Below, one piece after another: positions 17,848 to 28,554 of a stretch of DNA of 64,000 nucleotides. The DNA is from Neokomagataea tanensis (GTDB lineage: Bacteria; Pseudomonadota; Alphaproteobacteria; Acetobacterales; Acetobacteraceae). Position 1 is the stretch's first letter. Every line of letters starts with the position of its first letter. Below the pieces are notes generated by a model. That model saw only the letters and a list, made by a program, of their open reading frames with translations, had not been told where the DNA came from and did no database searches. Made by a program: the position numbers and the translations under genes. Where the stretch lies: contig NZ_CP032486.1 of assembly GCF_006542335.1 (NCBI RefSeq), positions 1-64,000 of the forward strand, read 5' to 3'.

Positions 17848-18644
17848 GGTGATGTCACGTTAAGTTTGGTCTACTAGATGACGCCGATGAGTAAAATACC
17901 ATTGAGTTACAAACGGCATCGTTTTCCGCGTGAATTGATAGCCCATGCGGTATGGTTGTATTTCCGTTTTTCATTGAGCATTTCGTTTGGTTGAGGAAAT
18001 GCTGCTCGAACGTGGGATTGTGGTATCGTATGAGACGATCCGTCGCTGGAGCTTGAAGTTTGGTGCGGCGTATGTTCGCAGTTTGCGCCGCAAACGCGCC
18101 AAACGTGGTGATTTATGGCATTTGGACGAAGTCAGGGTTGTGATTGGCGGCCACATTCATTGGCTCTGGCGCACTGTCGACCAAGACGGCTATATCCTTG
18201 ATGAAATCTTACAAAAACGGCGCAATACCAAGGCCGCCAAGCGTCTCCTGACCCGCCTTTTGCGCAAGCAGGGCGTGCGCCCCCGGCGGATGATCACGGA
18301 TAAGCTGAGCTCTTACGGGGCCGCAAAGTGCGAACTCCGTTTGTCTGTCCAACACCTTTCCCACAAAGGGCTGAACAATCGAGCGGAAAACAGCCATTTA
18401 CCGCTACGAAAACGGGAACGAACCATGCAAAGGTTCCGATCTCCGGGCGGATGTCAGAGGTTATCAACCGTCTTCTCGGCCGTCCGTAATTTCTTCGTTC
18501 CACCCGCCGCTAACGCCAATGCCCTCTCACGACACATTCATCGTCTCCAAGCCTTCGCCCAGTGGAATACCGCGACTATTCTCACGGCCTGAATCCGCTC
18601 AAAACCATACGTATTCAGCTCACAAAATTTAATGTGACATCACC
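17848..18644 (+). mobile_element. type B IS6-like insertion sequence, 797 bp, frameshifted
   Basis: Left end GGTGATGTCACGTTAAG, right end TTAATGTGACATCACC. The transposase begins at about 17881 (MTPMSKIPLSYKRHRFPRE). Compared with the copy at 16262, one extra A near 17978 (GAGCATTTCG instead of GAGCTTTCG) shifts the frame, so only residues from VEEMLLERG onward (17987-18592) remain in one frame. The catalytic D-D-E region is intact. Flanks do not match: type A relic at left, IS5 relic at right. Confidence 0.85.
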
Positions 18645-18996
18645 AGATATGTCGCATCAATCATAATCGTCTGAGGCTCGGCTTTCGCAGCAGACAGGCC
18701 ATCCATCATCCGCATGAAAATGCCCATGTCGCCCCAACGTTTCCAGCGGTTGTAGAGCGTTTTGTGCGGACCGTATTCCCGGGGCGCATCACGCCAGCGC
18801 ATACCATTGCGGTTCACAAAAATGATGCCGCTCAGCACACGGCGGTTATCAGCGCGAGGTTTGCCGTGGCTCTTGGGAAAGAACGGCCGCAGACGCTCCA
18901 TCTGTTCGTCCGTCAGCCAAAACAGGTCGCTCATCTTTAGTCTCCTCACAGAGCCTGAATCAGATTTCCGCAATCAAATCAATGGGTCCTGAGCCT
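18645..18996 (-). pseudogene. IS5-family (DUF4096 type) transposase, N-terminal half
   Basis: Reads MSDLFWLTDEQMERLRPFF, then NRNGMRWRDAPREYGPHKT and MIDATYL before being cut by the type B IS. This is the N-terminal half of an IS427/IS1031-like transposase, ending at the first catalytic Asp. The outer end is near 18996 (TCCTGAGCC). The missing type of C-terminal half appears at 51550-51915 in another broken copy. Confidence 0.85.
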
Positions 18997-19038
18997 AATC
19001 ATTATTGCCGCCACAATTTTTCAATGAAACTCGCGCAG

Positions 19039-20313
19039 TTAAAAACCTAATATTGCATCAGCTCCGAAAGTGAACTGACCAACATTTCTGAGATCATTGA
19101 ATGGCCTTGTTCCGTTCAGTGAGCGATCAAATCGAATTTCAGGGCGGATTTCAAACAACTTGATGGAATGGCCGAGCGCAGGACGCCACGTAGCGCCCAG
19201 TGTTAGGGCGCCGTATGTCGTCGGCGGCGCCGATTGCGTGATCGTGGGGTTGCCGAGCGTCGCTTGCATGTAAGCATTGTTCGCGATGAAGGTTGTTACC
19301 AACAAACCACTATCATCACGATAGATCTCACCGCGATAATTTAGAAGAAGTGTCGGCGTTAGCTGATAGGAAAGATAGCTTACGAAACTGTATGTGTTGG
19401 CACGAAGCCCTACGTCGTGCAGGAAATTCAGCTCGCCGGTAAAGGAAAGCCGGTCCGAAATCTTGTAACTCCCGCTTAAATCATTCCAGTAGCGTTGAGC
19501 CGAATTTGCACGCTGTCCAAGGGAGCGGGTAGCGTTTTCAGGACCCACGCGCCCAAGGTATGTCAGAGACAGTCTGCCATTCGCAAGACTGGACGCCGTC
19601 AGACCGAAATATCCCGCAGCAGAACGATTGTTATCGCCTCGTCCGAACGAAACCTGATTGCCCGTGTCAACGCCAAACAATGCGTCGATATGATCGGTCA
19701 GGTGCCATTGAAACATCGTGCCCACATGCTCAAACGGCGTGGAATACTCAGTCGTGTACGACAGAGTATAAAAAGGACGAAGGGAGGGATCGAGGGCTTC
19801 CACGCCCATGGGCGATGCCAATATGCCAGCCTGCATGTCCAGTCCGTGGCGGGTTAACCACGGCAGGTGGACGTCGATATGGGCTTGAGGTACAATGAAC
19901 TGGTAACGGCTGCTCATCAGATGGTCTGTGATGCCTGCAATGTTGAAGTACCGTCCGTCGTCACCGTAGAGCCCCCGGATCATAAAGCCTAAGTCGTAAG
20001 ACGATGCTGTCGTATCCACGGCGTGCGCGACGGTCAGTGTTAACTGGTCCAGTTGGGCCTGATTTGCTCTGTCACCAAAGAACTGACCAAAATTGATCCC
20101 GTTAGCAGGGCGGGCAACGTTGGCATTGATCCCTCCCTCGACCTGCCCTGCAAAAGTGACGTCATCGAACCACTCTGCAGGGGTCTTCGCGGCCGCATCG
20201 TTTATAGCCAGAGGACATGCCATCATGACTGCTATCAGGAAAAGTCCTGCTCTTCGGGCTCGGATTGTCCTCTTCGGGAACGTTGATCCGCCCGGATAAA
20301 CTCTATTCATCAT
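19039..20313 (-). CDS. outer-membrane beta-barrel porin (BBP2/OmpL-like)
   Basis: 424 aa with an N-terminal signal peptide (basic segment RTIRARR, hydrophobic core, cleavage near DAAA-KT at about residue 43). The rest alternates in beta-strand fashion and ends in ADAILGF with a terminal Phe, as outer-membrane barrels do. Features such as SPMGVEALDPSLRPFYTLSY and the FEHVG loop fit the putative beta-barrel porin-2 group. It is transcribed away from the kdp operon, sharing the 232-bp region, so it may help potassium or another solute cross the outer membrane under the same conditions; that link is inference. Confidence 0.7.
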   Translation of the reverse strand: MMNRVYPGGSTFPKRTIRARRAGLFLIAVMMACPLAINDAAAKTPAEWFDDVTFAGQVEGGINANVARPANGINFGQFFGDRANQAQLDQLTLTVAHAVDTTASSYDLGFMIRGLYGDDGRYFNIAGITDHLMSSRYQFIVPQAHIDVHLPWLTRHGLDMQAGILASPMGVEALDPSLRPFYTLSYTTEYSTPFEHVGTMFQWHLTDHIDALFGVDTGNQVSFGRGDNNRSAAGYFGLTASSLANGRLSLTYLGRVGPENATRSLGQRANSAQRYWNDLSGSYKISDRLSFTGELNFLHDVGLRANTYSFVSYLSYQLTPTLLLNYRGEIYRDDSGLLVTTFIANNAYMQATLGNPTITQSAPPTTYGALTLGATWRPALGHSIKLFEIRPEIRFDRSLNGTRPFNDLRNVGQFTFGADAILGF

Positions 20314-20545
20314 CGTGCTCTAGCTAAAAAGAAACGCCCCATGAGCCGGATCTGACATAGTATCCGGTCCAGCGACGATCTGGAGCTAGTCTCCGAGAAC
20401 CGCGCACGACAAGTCCTGGAAGATATTAAAGCCGCTTTTTAGGGCAAATTCCTATGACTTTCCTATAAACATAGTCACCTTCTCATCTGTCATTCCTATG
20501 CGGTCCCGCCGGATACTTCGAGATGCACACAAGGAGCATTCTCGC
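20314..20545. promoter_or_regulatory. divergent promoter region, porin / kdp operon
   Basis: Separates the divergent porin and kdp genes, so both promoters should lie here. Visible are a small hairpin (CCGGAT...ATCCGG, 20346-20368) and a TTCCTAT motif three times (TTCCTATGAC, TTCCTATAAAC, TTCCTATGCG between about 20449 and 20500), which could be KdpE sites. The ribosome-binding site AAGGAG at 20531 serves the first small gene. Boxes are by eye only. Confidence 0.45.
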
Positions 20546-20629
20546 ATGCTGGATATTCTATATCTCGCACTTGGGGTGTTCGGCTTCTGCGTCTGCGTAG
20601 CCTACATCTTCATTTGCACAAGGGTCTGA
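20546..20629 (+). CDS. small single-helix membrane protein upstream of kdpF
   Basis: 27 codons (MLDILYLALGVFGFCVCV...) encoding one transmembrane helix. An excellent AAGGAG lies 9 nt before the ATG, and the stop is 2 nt from kdpF. Similar tiny hydrophobic proteins precede kdpF in other Alphaproteobacteria. Probably a small accessory subunit of the Kdp pump; unproven. Confidence 0.65.
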   Translation: MLDILYLALGVFGFCVCVAYIFICTRV

Positions 20630-20631
20630 TC

Positions 20632-20721
20632 ATGACCTTTGAACTCATCATGGCCAGCGTCGTAACGTTTGGCCTTCTGGTCTACATGACTGCGGTTCTT
20701 CTGCGCCCGGAGAAGTTCTAA
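20632..20721 (+). CDS. kdpF: KdpF, small subunit of the K+-transporting ATPase
   Basis: 29 aa, one transmembrane helix followed by a short cytosolic end (LLRPEKF), matching the size and position of KdpF, which stabilises the KdpFABC complex. It sits 2 nt upstream of kdpA and shares its operon. Confidence 0.8.
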   Translation: MTFELIMASVVTFGLLVYMTAVLLRPEKF

Positions 20722-20723
20722 CA

Positions 20724-22430
20724 ATGTCATTTTATGGCTGGGTCACTATCATGGCCTTCCTTATCTGCATCATTGCGATAACAAGGCCGCTTGGTGGTTT
20801 CCTCAAACGTGTTCTCGAAGGAGAACAGCATGTTCTCGGGCGGATCTTCGGTCCGATCGAACGCAGCATCTATCGCATTGCGGGCCTTCACGAGGATCGG
20901 GAACAGTCCTGGTCGCAATATGCGATCGCGGTCATCGTCTTCAAGGTTATCTGCTTTATTGCGGTTTACACGCTTTTGCGTGTTCAGGGCGTCTTACCAT
21001 TCAATCCAAATGGCATGGCCGGCGTTGCGCCCGATCTTGCCTATAATACCGCCATAAGTTTCCTGACAAATACAAACTGGCAGAGCTATGGCGGCGAGAC
21101 GACCATGAGTCATCTCACCCAGATGCTTGGGTTGACGGTCCAGAATTTCGTTTCAGCGGCAGCGGGTATTGCGATCGCTGCAGCAGTCATTCGTGGATTT
21201 GCGCGTCGCAGTGCAACGTCAATAGGAAATTTCTGGGCTGATCTCGTACGGACGACGCTGTATATCCTTTTGCCGATCTGTGTAGTTCTGAGCCTTTTCT
21301 TCGTGTTTGAAGGTGTGCCGCAAACTCTGGCCGGCTCTGTCACAGCTCAGACGGTCGAAGGAGCTCGCCAGACGATCGCGCTTGGTCCTGTTGCATCACA
21401 GGAAGCGATCAAAATGCTCGGGACTAATGGCGGTGGTTTTTTTAACGTAAATTCTGCCCATCCGTTTGAAAATCCAAATGCATTAACCAATTTCGTGCAA
21501 ATGCTAGCCATTTTCGCGCTAGGCGCGGGACTGACTAACATGTTTGGACGCATGGTCGGCAGAGAGCGGCAGGGATGGACAATTTTCTCCGCGATGGCAG
21601 CTTTGTTCTTTGTTGGAACCGTTGTCACCTACTGGTCCGAAGCACATGCCAACCCCTTGCTGCACGCACTCGGCATTGATCCGTCTCTGGGCAATATGGA
21701 AGGCAAAGAAACCCGCTTTGGGATCGTAAGCTCAGCGCTGTTCGCAACGGTAACGACTGATGCATCCTGCGGTGCGGTCAACGCCATGCACGAGAGTTTT
21801 TTGCCACTGGGAGGAATGGTTCCGCTCGTGAACATGATGCTTGGCGAAATCATCTTCGGTGGCGTCGGGTCGGGTCTCTATGGCTTCCTTCTGTTCGCCA
21901 TTATCGCCGTCTTCATGGCGGGTCTGATGGTGGGACGTACGCCGGAATATCTCGGCAAAAAGATCGAAGCGCGCGAAATCAAAATGACGATGCTGGCTGT
22001 CTTGTGCCTGCCGCTAGTCATGCTCGGCTTTACCGCGCTCGCTGTTGTTGTGCCATCTGGCCTGTCTGCCCTGTCAGCAAGCGGCCCGCACGGATTTACC
22101 GAAGCGCTTTATGCCTACACATCGGCTGCGGCAAATAACGGCAGTGCGTTCGCCGGTTTAACGGCAAATCCGTTCTGGAACGTGACGCTCGGTATCGGCA
22201 TGATGGTGGGGCGTTTCTTTGTCATTATTCCCGTACTAGCCATTGCTGGGGCAATGGCAGCAAAAAAAACTGCCACTCCAACGCTTGGTACGTTTCCTAC
22301 CGATACGGGTCTTTTCATTGCCCTCGTGACAGGCGTGATCCTGATCGTGGGTGGCCTGACCTTCCTTCCTGCACTCGCTCTCGGGCCGATCGTCGAGCAT
22401 CTCGCGATGCTGCGCGGCACCCTGTTCTAA
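20724..22430 (+). CDS. kdpA: KdpA, potassium-binding channel-like subunit
   Basis: 568 aa, full length for KdpA, with about ten membrane segments. It belongs to the superfamily of K+ transporters and binds and conducts K+ in the high-affinity KdpFABC ATPase. Recognisable conserved stretches include [31 protein letters not shown] and [14 protein letters not shown], which hold the selectivity-filter glycines. Starts 2 nt after kdpF; kdpB follows after about 14 nt. Intact. Confidence 0.97.
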   Translation: MSFYGWVTIMAFLICIIAITRPLGGFLKRVLEGEQHVLGRIFGPIERSIYRIAGLHEDREQSWSQYAIAVIVFKVICFIAVYTLLRVQGVLPFNPNGMAGVAPDLAYNTAISFLTNTNWQSYGGETTMSHLTQMLGLTVQNFVSAAAGIAIAAAVIRGFARRSATSIGNFWADLVRTTLYILLPICVVLSLFFVFEGVPQTLAGSVTAQTVEGARQTIALGPVASQEAIKMLGTNGGGFFNVNSAHPFENPNALTNFVQMLAIFALGAGLTNMFGRMVGRERQGWTIFSAMAALFFVGTVVTYWSEAHANPLLHALGIDPSLGNMEGKETRFGIVSSALFATVTTDASCGAVNAMHESFLPLGGMVPLVNMMLGEIIFGGVGSGLYGFLLFAIIAVFMAGLMVGRTPEYLGKKIEAREIKMTMLAVLCLPLVMLGFTALAVVVPSGLSALSASGPHGFTEALYAYTSAAANNGSAFAGLTANPFWNVTLGIGMMVGRFFVIIPVLAIAGAMAAKKTATPTLGTFPTDTGLFIALVTGVILIVGGLTFLPALALGPIVEHLAMLRGTLF

Positions 22431-22444
22431 GAGGCGCATTGTTC

Positions 22445-24553
22445 ATGGCACTCCAGTTACCTCATTCCGAAGCCAACCATGGCGGGCGGCATTCGGAACA
22501 TCGCAGTCAGAGCAGCCTGATTCAGGCGTCGCTTCTGCTGTCCGCGATCAGGGAAAGCTTCCGTAAGCTTGATCCGCGCATAATGTGGCGTAATCCGGTC
22601 ATGTTCGTCGTAGAGGTCGTCACCATTCTGACGACTGTCCTGCTGGTACGCGACATAATCATTGGAGGAACCCATCTCGGTTTTGCGATCCAGATCAATC
22701 TTTGGCTCTGGTTCACGCTCCTCTTCGCCAATTTCGCCGAGGCCGTCGCGGAAGGGCGTGGCAAGGCGCAGGCCGACAGTCTACGCCGCACCCGAACCGA
22801 GACACTCGGAAAGCGTCTCTTGGCCAATGACGACGGAGTCTACTCACATTTCGGTATGTATGAGCAGATCCCGGCTCCTGAACTTGCGGTAGGCGACATC
22901 GTGCTGGTTGAAGCGAACGACTTCATCCCGAGCGACGGAGAAGTTATCGGTGGGATCGCATCAGTGGATGAATCTGCCATCACTGGTGAATCCGCTCCCG
23001 TGATCCGAGAAAGTGGTGGCGATCGATCCGCGGTGACGGGTGGCACACGCGTCCTGTCCGACTGGGTCATCGTGAGGATTACTGCGGCTCAGGGTTCCAC
23101 CTTCCTTGACCGGATGATTTCGCTCGTCGAAGGCGCACAGCGCCAGAAAACGCCCAACGAGATTGCGCTAACGATCCTCCTGGCCGGCATGACGCTGATC
23201 TTCATATTCGCGGTCGCGACGATCCCAAGCTTTGTGCATTATGCAGGGGGTCATATTTCTGTTTTGATCCTCGTCGCGCTGTTTGTAACACTCATCCCGA
23301 CGACCATCGGTGCTCTGCTGTCAGCGATCGGTATTGCCGGTATGGATCGCCTGATACGTTTCAATGTGCTTGCCATGTCTGGAAGGGCCGTGGAAGCAGC
23401 AGGCGACGTCGATACGCTGCTGCTCGACAAGACCGGGACGATCACCATCGGTGACAGACAAGCTACCGCATTCGCTCCTGTCTCAGGTGTAACGGAACAC
23501 GAACTTGCTGATGCCGCACAACTTGCATCCCTGGCCGACGAAACGCCCGAAGGGCGCTCTATTGTTGTGCTCGCGAAGGAGAAATTCGGTATTCGCGGGC
23601 GGGATATGAAAGCCCTTGGTGCGCATTTTGTGCCCTTTACAGCGCAGACACGCATGAGCGGCGTGGATGTCGGGGACCGACATATCCGCAAGGGCGCAGT
23701 AGACAGCGTGATTGCCTATCTCGGGGAAGCTGTGCCATCCGTCGGTCAGATCCGCCAGATCGCCGACGAGATCGCCCGTCAAGGTGGTACGCCGCTTGCT
23801 GTAGCGGATAACACGCGCCTGCTTGGCGTGGTACATCTGAAGGACGTCGTCAAGGGCGGTATCCGCGAACGCTTCGCAGAACTGCGACGGATGGGCATCC
23901 GAACCGTCATGATCACCGGAGATAATCCCCTGACGGCTGCAGCGATTGCTGCAGAGAGTGGTGTCGATGACTTCCTTGCGCAGGCAACGCCGGAAGCAAA
24001 GCTCGCACTGATCCGTTCGGAGCAGGCGTCTGGCAAGCTGGTAGCCATGTGCGGCGATGGTACCAATGATGCTCCGGCTCTCGCGCAGGCCGATGTTGGG
24101 GTGGCCATGAATACGGGAACGGTCGCGGCACGCGAGGCCGGCAACATGGTTGACCTGGACAGTGATCCGACGAAACTCATTGAAATCGTGGGGATAGGAA
24201 AACAACTTCTGATGACGCGGGGAGCCTTGACGACGTTTTCGATCGCCAACGATGTTGCCAAATATTTCGCCATTATTCCTGCGATGTTTGTGGGCTTCTA
24301 TCCAGCGCTTTCAGCATTGAACATCATGCATCTTGCCACACCGGAAAGCGCAGTGCTCTCAGCGATCATTTTCAATGCCCTGATCATCATCGCGCTCATT
24401 CCTCTGGCGTTGAGGGGTGTTCGTTACCGTCCGGTAGGCGCGGCGTCGCTTCTAAGGCGCAATCTCCTGATTTACGGCATTGGCGGCCTGATCGTCCCGT
24501 TCATCGGAATCAAACTCATAGACATGCTCGTGACGAGCATTGGTCTGGCCTGA
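22445..24553 (+). CDS. kdpB: KdpB, P-type ATPase subunit
   Basis: P-type ATPase that drives the Kdp pump. DKTGT is present with the phosphorylated Asp at residue 328; the TGES loop (ITGESAPV) and the hinge [10 protein letters not shown] are intact. I place the start at ATG 22445, which has GAGG about 10 nt upstream; a TTG two codons earlier is also in frame. At about 702 aa it is slightly longer at the N-terminus than E. coli KdpB (682). It ends 10 nt before kdpC. Confidence 0.97.
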   Translation: MALQLPHSEANHGGRHSEHRSQSSLIQASLLLSAIRESFRKLDPRIMWRNPVMFVVEVVTILTTVLLVRDIIIGGTHLGFAIQINLWLWFTLLFANFAEAVAEGRGKAQADSLRRTRTETLGKRLLANDDGVYSHFGMYEQIPAPELAVGDIVLVEANDFIPSDGEVIGGIASVDESAITGESAPVIRESGGDRSAVTGGTRVLSDWVIVRITAAQGSTFLDRMISLVEGAQRQKTPNEIALTILLAGMTLIFIFAVATIPSFVHYAGGHISVLILVALFVTLIPTTIGALLSAIGIAGMDRLIRFNVLAMSGRAVEAAGDVDTLLLDKTGTITIGDRQATAFAPVSGVTEHELADAAQLASLADETPEGRSIVVLAKEKFGIRGRDMKALGAHFVPFTAQTRMSGVDVGDRHIRKGAVDSVIAYLGEAVPSVGQIRQIADEIARQGGTPLAVADNTRLLGVVHLKDVVKGGIRERFAELRRMGIRTVMITGDNPLTAAAIAAESGVDDFLAQATPEAKLALIRSEQASGKLVAMCGDGTNDAPALAQADVGVAMNTGTVAAREAGNMVDLDSDPTKLIEIVGIGKQLLMTRGALTTFSIANDVAKYFAIIPAMFVGFYPALSALNIMHLATPESAVLSAIIFNALIIIALIPLALRGVRYRPVGAASLLRRNLLIYGIGGLIVPFIGIKLIDMLVTSIGLA

Positions 24554-24563
24554 GGACAATGGC

Positions 24564-25187
24564 ATGACTCTTATCCGTCAACTTCGTCCCGCGCTGGTGA
24601 TTTTCGGGCTTCTTTCCATTCTCACGGGCCTGATTTATCCATTAGGCATGACAGTTGTTTCGAGCGTTCTGATGCAGGACAAGGCGACCGGCAGTCTGAT
24701 CCATAATGGCGAACAAACCGTTGGTTCTTCACTGATCGGCCAGAATTTCACGCAGTCCCGCTATTTCCACGGCCGTCCTTCGGCAACGACAGGCGCTGAT
24801 CCGACCGATCCGACAAAGAGTGTCCCGACGCCCTATAACGCTGCGGCTTCGATGGCGTCTAACGCCAGCCCGACATCAAAAGCACTCGTTGAGCGTGTGG
24901 CCGCAGCTCTGGCGCAAGTAAGAGCGGAAAATCCCGAGGCGGTTGCGGCCGGCTGGTCAATTCCGATGGATCTGGTGACGACGTCAGCCAGCGGTCTGGA
25001 CCCTGATATCTCGCCGCAGGCTGCATTTTTTCAGGTCAAGCGTATTGCACGCGTGCGTAATCTTTCCGAGGAGACGATTAGGGAACTGGTGGAGCACATG
25101 ATTGTACATCCCCTCATGGGGTGGCTTGGCGAGCCGCATATTAATGTGCTGGAACTCAACATGGCTCTGGACGCCCTGCACAGGTAA
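24564..25187 (+). CDS. kdpC: KdpC, Kdp complex subunit
   Basis: 207 aa with one N-terminal membrane helix (LVIFGLLSILTGLIYPLGMT) and a periplasmic part carrying GSSLIGQNFTQSRYFHGRPS and the DLVTTSASGLDPDISPQAA signature of KdpC. KdpC is thought to stabilise ATP binding and complex assembly. Start ATG 24564 is preceded by GAGG; an upstream TTG is less likely. The TAATG overlap with kdpD shows translational coupling. Confidence 0.97.
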   Translation: MTLIRQLRPALVIFGLLSILTGLIYPLGMTVVSSVLMQDKATGSLIHNGEQTVGSSLIGQNFTQSRYFHGRPSATTGADPTDPTKSVPTPYNAAASMASNASPTSKALVERVAAALAQVRAENPEAVAAGWSIPMDLVTTSASGLDPDISPQAAFFQVKRIARVRNLSEETIRELVEHMIVHPLMGWLGEPHINVLELNMALDALHR

Positions 25188-27874
25188 TGGAGACACATCT
25201 CATCCGCCCGGATCCTGACGCCCTTCTTCGACAGACCATGCTGAACGGTGACAGCCACAAACGCGGCCGGCTCAAGGTTTTCCTTGGTGCGGCGCCCGGT
25301 GTCGGCAAGACATTCGAAATGCTGACGGTTGCACATCAGTTGCAGCGCGACGGTATGGACGTCGTGATTGGCGTGGTCGAAACGCATGGCCGCTCTGAGA
25401 CGGCAGCGCTGGTGAACGGGCTGGAACTGGTGCCTTTGCGCACTAACACCTACCGAAACCGGATCCTGACAGAGATGGATCTCGATGTGGTGCTCAGGCG
25501 GGCACCACGGGTCGTTGCCGTGGACGAACTGGCACATACAAACGCGTCGGGATCACGCCATCCGAAGCGCTGGATGGATGTCGAGGAACTTCTTGCTGCC
25601 GGAATCGACGTTCTGACGACCGTCAATGTCCAGCACCTTGAAAGTCTTAACGATATCGTCGCATCCATCACGCGGATCCGTGTGCGGGAGACGGTCCCCG
25701 ATCACGTGATCGGGGACGCGGATGAGGTTGAGCTTATCGATCTGACCCCGAACGATTTGTTACAACGGATGCGTGACGGCAAAATCTATACCGAACACAC
25801 CGCTGGCAGGGCACTGCTTCATTATTTTTCTCCAGGTAACCTGACGGCTTTGCGCGAGCTTGCTTTACGTCAGACCGCACAGCAGGTCGACGCGCAGCTT
25901 GTTGATCACATGAAGGCCAACGCGATTGCCGGACCATGGGCGGCAGGCGAGCGGATCATGGTCTGCCTGACCCTTCAGGACGGGGATGCCAGCCTCCTGC
26001 GCTATGGCAAGCGTCTTGCTGATCGTCTTCATGCTCCTTGGATCGTGCTCCATGTCGAAACGAACCGTGATCTGAGCGATACAGCTCGTGCAAGAATGGC
26101 GTCTCAGATGCATCTGGCGCAGTCCTTGGGCTCGGAGACGGTCACGATCCCAGGCCAAGACGTAGCACTTGATGCTGTTGCCTATGCAAGGATGCAGAAC
26201 GTGACACAAATCGTGGCGGCACATCCTGCCGGTCACGGGTGGCGCGGGCGGATCCGGCAATGGTTGGGACGCGCAACGACGGAGCGTCTGATCCAGTGTG
26301 CGCAGGGTTTTCCTGTGCATGTCGTGCCACGTTCTCCCGGTGACAATGCGGTGACAGAACAAAACAGCAATGTCGAACCTTTCAAGGTTGGCCCGTATGT
26401 AACGGCTACCCTGATCGTTCTCAGCACGCTGGCGGTAGCACTCCTGTTGCGTCGGGGCTTTGAGGTCAGTAATGTTTCACTGGCCTTTTTGACCGCTATC
26501 CTCGGCGTGGCGGTGGCCTACGGTCTCTGGCCATCGCTATGGGCGTCCCTGCTGGGGATGCTTTGTTTCAATTTCTTTTTTTTGCCTCCTCTTTATACGT
26601 TGACGATTGCGGCCCCTGATAATGTCGTTGCCCTGTTCTTCTTCTTTGCAACGGCTGTCATCGCCAGCAATCTTGGGGCGCGTGTCCGAAACCAGGCCGT
26701 TGTGGCGCGACACCGGGCGGATATCACGCAATCGCTGTATCATTTCAGCCGCACAATCACGGGGATCATTAAACTCGACGATCTACTGTGGTCTGCAAGC
26801 CATCAGATCGCAACAATGCTCGACTGTGAGGTGGCCATGTTGCTGCCTGACAGTGAGAATCTGGAAGTCAAGGCGTCCTATAACGGCGGAAAAATCATTG
26901 GGGCCGACGATCTGGCGGCAGCAACATGGGCCTGGAAGCACAATAAAATAGCGGGCCGAGGATCGGATAATCTTCCGGGAGGGAAATGGCTCTTCATCCC
27001 TCTGCGAACCGGACGTGGACCAGTTGCCGTGATCGGCCTTCATGCGGAAAGAACAGGACCCATTCTCGACCTTGAACAGCAGGGGCTGCTGGATGCCTTG
27101 GCCGATCAGACCGCATCTGCCATTAAGAGTATTCTTTTGGCTGGGGAACTGGACCAGGCACGCCTCGATGTCGAAACCGATAAATTACGGGGAGCATTAC
27201 TGACGTCGATTTCCCACGATCTGAGGACTCCTCTGGCTTCCATTCTAGGCGCAACATCCAGCCTCGAAAGTTATGGCGAGGAGCTCGATGAAACTGCGCG
27301 CAAGGAGCTACTTTCGACGATTCACGACGAAGCCGAAAGGCTCAATCGGTTTGTCGCCAATCTGCTGGACATGACCCGCCTTGAAGCCGGTGCTCTCCAG
27401 CCACGTCGGGAACCCGTGGATGTTGGCGAGGTCATTGCAAGTACGCTTTCCCGTGCTGCAGACCTGTTGTCCGATCACGAGATCGAGATACTCATTGAAC
27501 CTGATTTGCCAATGCCGCTTCTGGACGACGTTCTTCTGGAACAGGCGCTTTTTAATATTCTCGACAATGCTGGAAAATATACCAACCCGGGGACGAAAAT
27601 AATCATAATAGCGTCCTATGTCCCCGGCAGTCTTCTCATTCATATTAAAGATGAAGGGGAAGGGTTTTCGGCTAGCGACCCCGAAATGGCCTTCAGTAAA
27701 TTCAAGCGCTTCAAATCTGCTGATCGATCCAGACCTGGAACTGGTCTGGGGCTTGCCATCTCCCGGGGTTTCATTGAAGCCATGGGAGGAAAAGTTATGG
27801 CGCGCAATCGACAGGATCGTTCGGGCGCAGAGTTGATCCTGACATTTCTTTTAGATGAGAAAAATACACAATGA
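25187..27874 (+). CDS. kdpD: KdpD, K+-sensing histidine kinase
   Basis: 895 aa, standard KdpD architecture: N-terminal KdpD domain with Walker A GAAPGVGKT (from residue 34) and DELAHTN; a universal-stress-like domain; four membrane helices (about 400-500); a GAF-like domain; HisKA with the phospho-His at 677 (SISHDLRTP); and a HATPase with GTGLGLAI. It senses low K+ or osmotic stress and phosphorylates KdpE. Overlaps kdpC by 1 nt and kdpE by 4 nt. Intact. Confidence 0.96.
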   Translation: METHLIRPDPDALLRQTMLNGDSHKRGRLKVFLGAAPGVGKTFEMLTVAHQLQRDGMDVVIGVVETHGRSETAALVNGLELVPLRTNTYRNRILTEMDLDVVLRRAPRVVAVDELAHTNASGSRHPKRWMDVEELLAAGIDVLTTVNVQHLESLNDIVASITRIRVRETVPDHVIGDADEVELIDLTPNDLLQRMRDGKIYTEHTAGRALLHYFSPGNLTALRELALRQTAQQVDAQLVDHMKANAIAGPWAAGERIMVCLTLQDGDASLLRYGKRLADRLHAPWIVLHVETNRDLSDTARARMASQMHLAQSLGSETVTIPGQDVALDAVAYARMQNVTQIVAAHPAGHGWRGRIRQWLGRATTERLIQCAQGFPVHVVPRSPGDNAVTEQNSNVEPFKVGPYVTATLIVLSTLAVALLLRRGFEVSNVSLAFLTAILGVAVAYGLWPSLWASLLGMLCFNFFFLPPLYTLTIAAPDNVVALFFFFATAVIASNLGARVRNQAVVARHRADITQSLYHFSRTITGIIKLDDLLWSASHQIATMLDCEVAMLLPDSENLEVKASYNGGKIIGADDLAAATWAWKHNKIAGRGSDNLPGGKWLFIPLRTGRGPVAVIGLHAERTGPILDLEQQGLLDALADQTASAIKSILLAGELDQARLDVETDKLRGALLTSISHDLRTPLASILGATSSLESYGEELDETARKELLSTIHDEAERLNRFVANLLDMTRLEAGALQPRREPVDVGEVIASTLSRAADLLSDHEIEILIEPDLPMPLLDDVLLEQALFNILDNAGKYTNPGTKIIIIASYVPGSLLIHIKDEGEGFSASDPEMAFSKFKRFKSADRSRPGTGLGLAISRGFIEAMGGKVMARNRQDRSGAELILTFLLDEKNTQ

Positions 27875-28554
27875 GCGATCCGTTGGTACTGATTGTGGAT
27901 GACGAGCCTGCCATTCGTCGGCTTCTTAGAACGTCGCTCGTCAGCCAGTCTTGGCGCGTAACAGAAGCCCGAACGGGAAAAATGGCCCTGAACATGGCAA
28001 CGGAGGTCGTGCCGGACATCGTTGTGCTTGATCTGGGGCTTCCAGACATGGACGGCGTAGACGTTCTTCGACGTCTGAGAGGTGCTCACCCAACTCTGCC
28101 CGTCGTGATCCTTTCGGTCCGTGATGACGAACGGGGCAAAGTTGCAGCCCTTGAAGCGGGTGCTGATGACTATGTAACAAAGCCGTTCAGCATGGCTGAA
28201 CTTATCGCCCGCATGCGCAATGCCTTGCGACACGCCTTACAGCAAGAAGGCACCATTCCGCAGTTTGTGTCAGGTGATCTGACAATCGATCTTGTACGCC
28301 GCCAGATCTTTCGAAGCGAGGATGAGATCCGGCTTTCACCACGGGAGTGGGATATCTTGCGTATGTTGGTTCGTTATGCGGGAAGGGTTCTAACACACCA
28401 GACAATCATGAGTCAGCTATGGGGAGCAACGGGCGATGTTCAACAGCTTCGCGTCTATATCCGGCAGATACGTCAAAAGATCGAAATTGATCCAGAGAGG
28501 CCACGATATATTATTACTGAAACGGGTGTCGGGTATAGGATGGTTCAATTATAA
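27871..28554 (+). CDS. kdpE: KdpE, response regulator of the kdp operon
   Basis: 227 aa OmpR/PhoB-type regulator: receiver domain with the phosphorylated Asp54 in VVLDLGLPDMDG, the conserved Lys in VTKPFS, and a C-terminal winged helix (LSPREWDILRMLVRYAG, ending VGYRMVQL). It activates kdp transcription when phosphorylated by KdpD. The ATGA overlap with kdpD supports one transcript. Confidence 0.96.
   Translation: MSDPLVLIVDDEPAIRRLLRTSLVSQSWRVTEARTGKMALNMATEVVPDIVVLDLGLPDMDGVDVLRRLRGAHPTLPVVILSVRDDERGKVAALEAGADDYVTKPFSMAELIARMRNALRHALQQEGTIPQFVSGDLTIDLVRRQIFRSEDEIRLSPREWDILRMLVRYAGRVLTHQTIMSQLWGATGDVQQLRVYIRQIRQKIEIDPERPRYIITETGVGYRMVQL

Noticed and set aside
16209..18644. Two type B IS copies as a composite transposon carrying the toxin/immunity pair
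   Set aside because: The copies are inverted to each other, one is frameshifted, and there is no outer target duplication; independent insertions with deletions are simpler.
23483..24205. 240-codon minus-strand ORF inside kdpB
   Set aside because: Antisense shadow of a clearly real gene.
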